A DNA stretch of 64,000 nt from Cyprinus carpio. Its lineage: Eukaryota; Chordata; Actinopteri; Cypriniformes; Cyprinidae. The notes under the pieces were generated by a model. That model was not told the origin of the DNA. It worked only from the letters and a program-made list of their open reading frames with translations, and searched no databases. The stretch lies in the NCBI RefSeq assembly GCF_018340385.1, contig NC_056603.1, positions 124,001-188,000 on the forward strand. Direction: 5' to 3'. A program made the position numbers and the translations under genes. Positions 58,184 to 64,000 of the stretch are shown in pieces (within the stretch, counting starts at the first letter, position 1; each line of letters opens with the position of its first letter).

Positions 58184-59803
58184 GTCAATCATTTACATAA
58201 AAGTTTTAGAGCATTTATCAAGCAGAATTTTTCAAGTTTGTTGGAACATAAATGTAAACTTAACTATACGTTTAAATAAAAGAAATACAATTTTATAAAT
58301 AAAAATCAATTGAACTGGAAAATATAAAAAAAATAATATATATAAAAAATAAATAATAGTAGTGCTGCAAACACACTAGCAACCAGCAACATTTGTGTTT
58401 GGTATAAATGACACAGAACATCTAAAGTGCATTCTAACTTCAAACTTACATCGCAGTCTGTTCATTATTAAGATTAAGTACAGTCAACCAAACATATAAA
58501 AGGTTACACTGGTCAGTTTAAATAGACCGTAGTATACCGGTCCACTATGCTGTTATGCCAAGGACGTTTTTGCTCATGTGAAGAGGATGATCTTTTCCGT
58601 CTAGTTTACATTAAAAAAAATTAAAAATTTTATAGTTTAACATTCAGATACATTGGGAATATGGAAATATTTGGTTATTTGCAGAACAAGACGTGAGCAA
58701 TAACCTCCAAATACATCTAGCCAAACCCGCGCTCGCTCGTCCTCGTCTGCACGCACGCATGCACTGTCACGATCTAATGCACTGTAAATGCCGGATTTTT
58801 TTAAAACAAATAGGCCTACCGGAATGCAAAAAATTCAAAATCGAACATTTTGCAGAACAGGATCAAATAAAGTACTGGTCATTAATACTCGCATAAAATG
58901 TTTAATGTGAAAAAAGCGGTTCACTGACTGCGCAGCACAGCCACATGCGCCACAGTTACGTTTGGGATAATTTTATTTTTAATACTATAGTGTCATTTGA
59001 AAACATTGCAATTGCGTTTTAAAATACAACAACGAGCACCACGAAACCATTTAAAGAGGCGCATTCAGCGGGTCTCCTTGACGGGAAACAGTCAACAAAG
59101 TAAAATGATCTCAAACGTACAGTGCGCTCCCTTCATTTTATCAAATGATCATAATCACATATTCATTTTACAGTCCTATTACTAGCATTTTATTCAGACT
59201 AAAACCCCTTTAATTTGGGTGAGAAAGCTTTTTTTCCGAGTGGCTTTTGCACATAATAATACCTCTGCAGACGCATTTTGCAGCATTAAGCTTATTCATT
59301 GATTGTTAATTTAAACGACGATCGATGATGGAATTGATCAAATATTGACAGCCCTAAATGCAAATGAGTTGGATGGAAACCTGGCTATTGTCTGCATCAA
59401 ACCATGCTTCCGAACAAATGTCATTCACCGTTCTGGACTGCTCCAGGACAGCTGTCTCTCCGAGCACGGTGCTGTCTGTGAGAGCGGGGCGGAGTAACGG
59501 AGTCCTCAATCACGCTGCGGTGTTTGTGAGAACTGCCACCTACTCCACCTCATTTACAGAGTGAAATTCTCTGACTACCTTTATCTCCCAGGACTGTTGT
59601 TGAATCTTCCAAAAGTTTTGGCTTGGGGTCCTACACATGCGGCAGCAGCACTTTCCACCGCACCAATAACACGGGGCTGCCCGCCGATGTGCCTGAATTT
59701 AAATAGGCGCTACTAAACACGGATATCGGCCGATGCCGATATATAAAAAAATGACAAATATCGGCCCGATATATCGGCCGACCGATATATCGGTCGACCG
59801 CTA
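57802..59803. mobile_element. hAT-type element, 2.0 kb, 'gaccgatat' ends
   Basis: Left end 'tagagatcgaccgatat'; right end, reverse complemented, 'tagcggtcgaccgatat'. Both ends carry clusters of 'gccgat/atcggc' motifs, as hAT elements with subterminal transposase-binding repeats do. Flanking 8-mers ATACACAC and ATATTGAC agree at five of eight, a weak duplication. A (TA)n array sits at 58124-58179. An internal 'attgacagccctaaatg' at 59344-59360 looks like the end of a second, nested hAT family. No transposase can be read. Confidence 0.75.
58124..58179. repeat. (TA)n microsatellite inside hAT element
   Basis: About 27 uninterrupted AT units. Confidence 0.95.
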
Positions 59804-59894
59804 ATATTGACATACATTGATACTGTGTTAGCATGATACTCTGCATTTGAAAAGTAAATAGAAAATAATTAAGCTAATAACTAAGCATTTTTAC

Positions 59895-60377
59895 AGTAGC
59901 TGATTCAGAAGCACCAGATTGTCGGAGCAAAGTCAGAATTACCTCCTCTCCTAGGTTCACGAAACGGTCATCCATAAAATGTGTTGCCGTTCTGTTGTAA
60001 GTAATCTTAAAGATTTCTAAATGCATCTGCTTTCGGAAGGCCAAAAAAGTGCTTTTGCTTTCGCCTAGAAATACAACATCTCCCTGACATTACTGCTTCA
60101 ACCCTAACTGTGGTTACTGAAACCATGTCTTCTTTCTTTGCGTGAACATTTGCGCGACATTATGCAAATATTTCCACATAGTGACGTAGATCTGTGGGGG
60201 TGTGTTTGAAAGAGCCGTTTTAGGGGGGCGTGGCAGAGTCTTAACTTTGATAAAGAATATCTCTTTGGATTTGAGACTTTAGTCTTTGCAACTTTACAGA
60301 TCTTCTTTATGCACCAAGAGCTTGTAACCCTCCAAAGAGAAAGGGAAAAATTTAAATTGCATCATATGACCCCTTTA
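59895..60377. repeat. Family C element, right-hand copy
   Basis: 'agctgattcagaagcaccag' aligns with 'gctgtgagtcagaagcacca' at 56959, and the match continues to the right end 'catcatatgacccctttaa'. Same orientation as the 56160 copy. The left half and left inverted repeat are absent. Confidence 0.8.
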
Positions 60378-60949
60378 ACTACTTTTTACAGTTTACTGAA
60401 CTGTTGTATGAAATCAGTGTCACATTTTCAATATTGATGGTTTTATTCCGGATGTTCGGGAAAATGGCATTCTTGGTTGTGTGATGTTACTTAACTGTAT
60501 TATATGTTATGAATATAAAAACTGTGTTACAATGTCAAGTCCTGTGTAACAGTGTTCTTTTCATATTCTCTCTTCATCTCTTTACATTTTCCGCGCTAGT
60601 TAGCTCCCTGTTGCGTGACAATGGAGTGCAGTGAAAGGGAGTGATTGACGGCATATATTAACCAGCCTAAAATGTAAAGATTAAGTTTAATTGATTATGT
60701 GATAGAACGGTGGACCGGTCACTGTATGAGCTCACAGCAGGCACATACTGTGCAGTAATTAGCCAACGTTTTGTAGAGAAATGAAAACAGGTCGAACCTC
60801 AACAATTATTTGCACTCGCACAAATGCTCCCCAATATATTTTGAGGTTGCACACATTAAATTTAAGGAACATATGCGACTAAAATTGCCGCAATTTCAAG
60901 ACTTGGTAACTAATTTTTTGTTCCCATTAATGTAACCCACCATTGCTAG

Positions 60950-61006
60950 GTCTGAGCTCACTAGGGCACCATTTGTTGTAGAAAAGGAACCTCTACGAAT
61001 TTCACA
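60950..61006 (+). other. Exon-like segment, about 57 bp
   Basis: The donor 'ttcaca' followed by 'gtgagtat' at 61007 is strong; the acceptor 'ccattgctag' is weak. One frame is open and reads ARSELTRAPFVVEKEPLRIS with Q completed by the next bases; the stretch looks protein-like in an otherwise noncoding area. Spliced to the acceptor at 61221 the frame continues a few codons and then stops, depending on which AG is used. It lies 215 bp upstream of the next exon-like piece, which carries a recognisable peptide, so the two may belong to one decayed gene. Confidence 0.35.
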
Positions 61007-61221
61007 GTGAGTATTTAACAGTATTTCTTATCGGATATATGTTTATTTCATATTAGTGTCATATAATATTAGCTCTTAGATATAATTTGTGAGGAGTTGC
61101 TTTATTGAGTGTTGCCATGAGACATGGCTTGATTTAATGTAGGCTGCTAATTCTAATCTAGACTTAGCATTGACATTGCTATTTTATACTTTCTTTTTCT
61201 TTTTCTTTTTTTTTTTTACAG

Positions 61222-61450
61222 AGTACCGAGCCATTGGAGAACCACACAACTGTAATGAAAACGGGAATTCTTGAAATAGTAAGCAGCAGCAGTTGAATCT
61301 TCAAGGCCCTGTCAAGTGTGCTGAATGGCTGTTGTCTTGGAAGAGGTGGTGGTGCTTAACAACTTACGAGACTTTGTAAATTATTTATTGTACTTTTTTG
61401 GATTATTGTATGCACTCATCCTGGAGTACAACAAGGACTTAAAGGGATAG
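61222..61450 (+). pseudogene. Terminal exon relic, 'VLNNLRDFVN' family
   Basis: A strong acceptor (long T-rich tract, 'tttttttttttaca' then G at 61221) opens the segment. From an ATG at 61325 a 41-codon frame reads MAVVLEEVVVLNNLRDFVNY and then a hydrophobic part ending YALILEYNKDL-KG-stop. I recognise the pattern (acidic-valine stretch, VLNNLRDFVN, a Leu/Phe-rich helix, then YAL.L.Y.K.L) from the C-terminal exon of many uncharacterised cyprinid predicted proteins. There it continues with about 35 more residues. Here the last codons and the TAG (61448-61450) come from the inserted family B MITE starting at 61439, so the C-terminus is lost. Function of that protein family is unknown to me. Whether this locus is transcribed cannot be seen. 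Confidence 0.5.
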
Positions 61451-61652
61451 TTTACCCAAAAATGAAAATTCTGTCATTAATTACTTACCCTCTTGTCGTT
61501 CCAAACCCGTAAGACTTTTGTTCATCTTCAGAAAACAAATTAAGATATTTTTTAATGAAATCCGATGATGAAATTTGTTTGATGAAATTTTTGATGAAAC
61601 AACGCTCTTATTGATGTGGAATGACATGAGGGTAATTAATGACAGAATTTTA
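61439..61652 (+). mobile_element. Family B MITE, left end intact
   Basis: Begins 'ttaaagggatagtttaccca' then 'aaaatgaaaattctgtcatt' and 'cttgtcgttccaaacccgta'. Ends with the inverted equivalent 'gtggaatgacatgagggtaa' then 'ttaatgacagaatttt'. The last ~25 bp of the right repeat are missing. Inserted at TTAA, directly inside the exon relic. Confidence 0.85.
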
Positions 61653-61960
61653 ACCTCAAAGTACCTCTTATGAGTTTTTTTTTATTTTTTTTATTTGCAA
61701 ACATTTGAAGTGTAAGATGCAGTTTCATGAGCCCAAAGTACCTCTTGTAAGAATGGTAGAGTTCATGTGAAATTACTCTAAACACTGGGTGAAGTAACCT
61801 CCCCATTACTTGAAATTGATGGTGTTTTTGACATTTTTAATATGTGAATGTATTTGATGTTTAATGTTTAAAAAGTTAAGATGCAGTTTCATGAGCTCAG
61901 AGTATCTTTTATGAGAATGGTAGTTCAGTGACATTAACCTAAACACTGGTTAAAATTGAA
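61653..61960 (+). repeat. Diverged tandem repeat, ~165-bp unit
   Basis: 'taagatgcagtttcatgagc' begins at 61712 and again at 61877, each followed by 'c.aa/gagta.ct.ttgtaagaatggtag' and later 'aaacactgg'. A partial third unit, 'tcaaagtacctcttatgag', lies just right of the MITE at 61656. It would be the 3' untranslated part of the exon relic if that is a gene. Confidence 0.65.
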
Positions 61961-62039
61961 TTTGGTCCCCAATGGAAAAATTTAGATGTAGTCAGTCATT
62001 AGAACATTTTGAGTTGGGGAGGTCTGAAATTTCTTAGTG

Positions 62040-62690
62040 TTTTTGTTCTTTTGTTTTCCTATTTATTTTCATTTTCTTTACTTGTTGGTTTTTCTTTTTT
62101 AGATTGATTTCTTTTTGCATTTTCTTTAATTTTTCTATCCCTCTCTTTTTCCTTTGTCCCTTTTCTCTGTATTAGATTTATTTTCTTCTAATATTCTTTC
62201 AATTGCTCTGCCTTTTACTTTTCTTTTTCTTTTCTTTCCTATTTGTTTTTATATTTCTCTTTTTCTCTGCCCCTTTTCACTTTCTATTTCTTTTCCAATT
62301 TCTTTTCTTTTTATTTACTTCTCTGCCCCGTATTCTTTTTCCTTTTTCCATTTTCTATTTTTAGATTTATTTTCTCATTTTCTTTCAGTTGCTCTGCTTT
62401 TTTGCTTTTCTTTTCTTTTCTTTTCTTTTCTTTTCTTTTCTTTTCTTTTCTTATTTTACTTTTCTTTCCTTTATTTTTTTCAATATTTATAATTTTATAT
62501 TATAAATATAAAATCCTTTCTCTTTCTCTTTGTTTTCCTATTTATTATTTTCTTCTAATTTTCTTTTTTCTTTTCTTTTCTTTTCATTTTTCCCTTTGTC
62601 TTCCTATTCATTCATACTTATTGTCTTCTTTTTCTATTTTGCCTGTGTTTTCTGTTTCTTTTTTCTATATCCTCTTCATTTTCTTGAAAG
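62040..62690. repeat. T/C-rich tract with (TTTTC)n core
   Basis: T-rich pyrimidine sequence with a clean (TTTTC)n array at about 62406-62452. The overlapping ORFs of 106-150 residues are F/S/L repeats and not genes. Confidence 0.9.
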
Positions 62691-62699
62691 GCTAGAAAA

Positions 62700-64000
62700 T
62701 CTTTCATTTGTAATTTTGATGCAAATTCAAAGAAAACAGTCTTCTGTACACAGAAAACATCTCACTCAAAGCAACAAAGTACTGCAACCATTTCCTGGAG
62801 TTTATCTGTGTATTTCAGAGATAGATCAAAGACTACCATCACAGCAATAATTCAAACTGTGCACTGAAAGGTACTTTAATTCAGTCTGTTGAATCAGTCT
62901 CACTCGTGGCTCTCATGCTGTTCTTAGAGGGTGGGCTTGGGAAAGAAGCCAGCTATATGTTGTTCTTTTGTATTGCCGAGGCATTGAAAATCAGACATGC
63001 AATTACCTTATAGTGTGATCATTCATGTATAGCGAGAGTGAAAAAGCTACGGTGCATCCTGTAAAATCAGGCTGTAGATTGTATCTCTTCAAGACACTGA
63101 CCTTAAATGGCCCAGACCCAAATAACATCCCCTGGATTCCCAATACATCCTTTTAGTGTCCAGACATGACCTTTACCTATTAAGAGGCTTTGTTTATAGC
63201 TTTGCTATATTTGTATCTTAAAGTGAAAAATGGCTTGTGGAGATAATATCAAATAGAGAAAAAGGTTTAGAGTGAAGTCACCTGTCTGTGCTCATCAGAG
63301 TTTTTGGATCAGCACAACAGCTCAGTCACCTGTCAGTAACTTAAAAACAGTTTTGCAAAAGCAAGTCTGGAATAGAGTTTGGTTTGTCACCTCTTTCTCA
63401 GTGCCGAGTCTGAAGGCTTAATGTCACAAAAAGCATTATCAAATTTTGTTCCGTTTTGGCAGCTATAAGCATGCAAACTGTCAGATGAATATGCTAGCCG
63501 GTACATCACTCATTAGCTCTTGCTCTTTTTCTCTCTCATCTCACACACACATGCACGCTTAACAGCACTAGAACTATGATTTGAGCACTGCATGAAAAAT
63601 GTGAGAAGCAGGATGACTAGAAAACTGTCCATTTACTCCACATTTAGTATACATTTTGTATTTAGGACATTTAAATACATCGCAACATTTCAAGAGAAAG
63701 CCTGTCTTGAGTCGTAGAAAAAGAAGAGGAAGGTAAGAGCAGGGCTTATGGATTATTAATGATGAGATAGTCATAACGATGTCTCTTCAGCGCTCTACAT
63801 TAATCAGCTGTTTCTTGTAGAATTTACTGGACACAGACTAATGCTTTAAGTTTCCAAAGATTGATTGTAGCTGCAAATGACAGTACCTCTTGCGCTAACT
63901 CTTTCAACTACACTACACCTAAAAACTTCATGCTGTCAGCTACAAGATAAGAAATAGTTTTAGGACACACAACGATATATCGATATATTACTCTGAATGC
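62700..64000. other. 1.3 kb unassigned to window end
   Basis: Unique-looking sequence. The last bases, 'acgatatatcgatatattac', resemble the start of a hAT-type end but are cut by the window boundary. Confidence 0.35.

Noticed and set aside
62154..62850. ORFs of 112, 150 and 106 residues
   Set aside because: Same cause: a T/C-rich tract with a (TTTTC)n array.
1..64000. tRNA, rRNA or snRNA genes
   Set aside because: I looked for tRNA A/B box pairs and known small-RNA cores and found none I could support; the SINE-like fragment at 34289 is too degraded to call a tRNA.

Overview
This window looks like nuclear DNA from a ray-finned fish, most likely a cyprinid (carp, goldfish or zebrafish relative). 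The evidence is the composition (AT-rich, many microsatellites and homopolymers), the complete absence of dense open reading frames, and a repeat load dominated by teleost DNA transposons. It holds Tc1/mariner relics, hAT-type elements with 'accgatatcgg'-type ends, several MITE families, and an L2/CR1-like LINE whose tail is the fish 'gcagacgcttttatccaaa' type. The cyprinid assignment rests on my memory of these repeats and not on a search. No intact host protein-coding gene can be recognised; almost every ORF is chance, low-complexity sequence or transposon debris.

Layout. 1-9 kb: two MITE fragments, a (TATC)n array, a 1.7-kb Tc1/mariner relic with minus-strand transposase remains (2911-4608) and a hAT-type element (6025-6638). 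9-15.1 kb: a palindromic mariner MITE (9264-9483), a near-perfect 77-nt hairpin (9974-10050), two copies of a dispersed repeat (family A), a copy of another (family D), and an exon-like 62-bp segment (11421-11482). 15.1-26.6 kb: a ~0.8-kb polypyrimidine block (16530-17345), a second family D copy, three MITEs, a CpG-enriched stretch with a TATA-like box (22490-23170), and a family B MITE. 26.6-35.2 kb is mostly unassigned sequence with one complete family A element. 35.2-40.2 kb: a decayed Tc1/mariner transposon (35277-36686) and a 5'-truncated LINE on the minus strand (37511-40165). 41-49.1 kb: MITEs, a second exon-like segment (42577-42642), and a 1.63-kb element with TG...CA ends and a CCTA duplication (47442-49068), possibly a solo LTR. 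51.3-53 kb: another Tc1/mariner relic with long terminal repeats.

55.2-62 kb is the most interesting block. A CpG-rich, NRF1-site-bearing segment ends in a strong splice donor (55587). Downstream are two exon-like pieces (60950-61006 and 61222-61450). The last encodes a peptide resembling a C-terminal exon found in many uncharacterised cyprinid predicted proteins, and its reading frame is closed by a TAG belonging to an inserted MITE. The presumptive intron carries two copies of another MITE (family C) and a 2-kb hAT element. The remainder is a ~165-bp tandem repeat, a pyrimidine-rich tract and unassigned sequence.

Taken together the window reads as a gene-poor intergenic or large-intronic region in which successive transposon waves have accumulated. 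The candidate exons are hypotheses; the transposon calls with visible inverted repeats and transposase or reverse-transcriptase motifs are much firmer.
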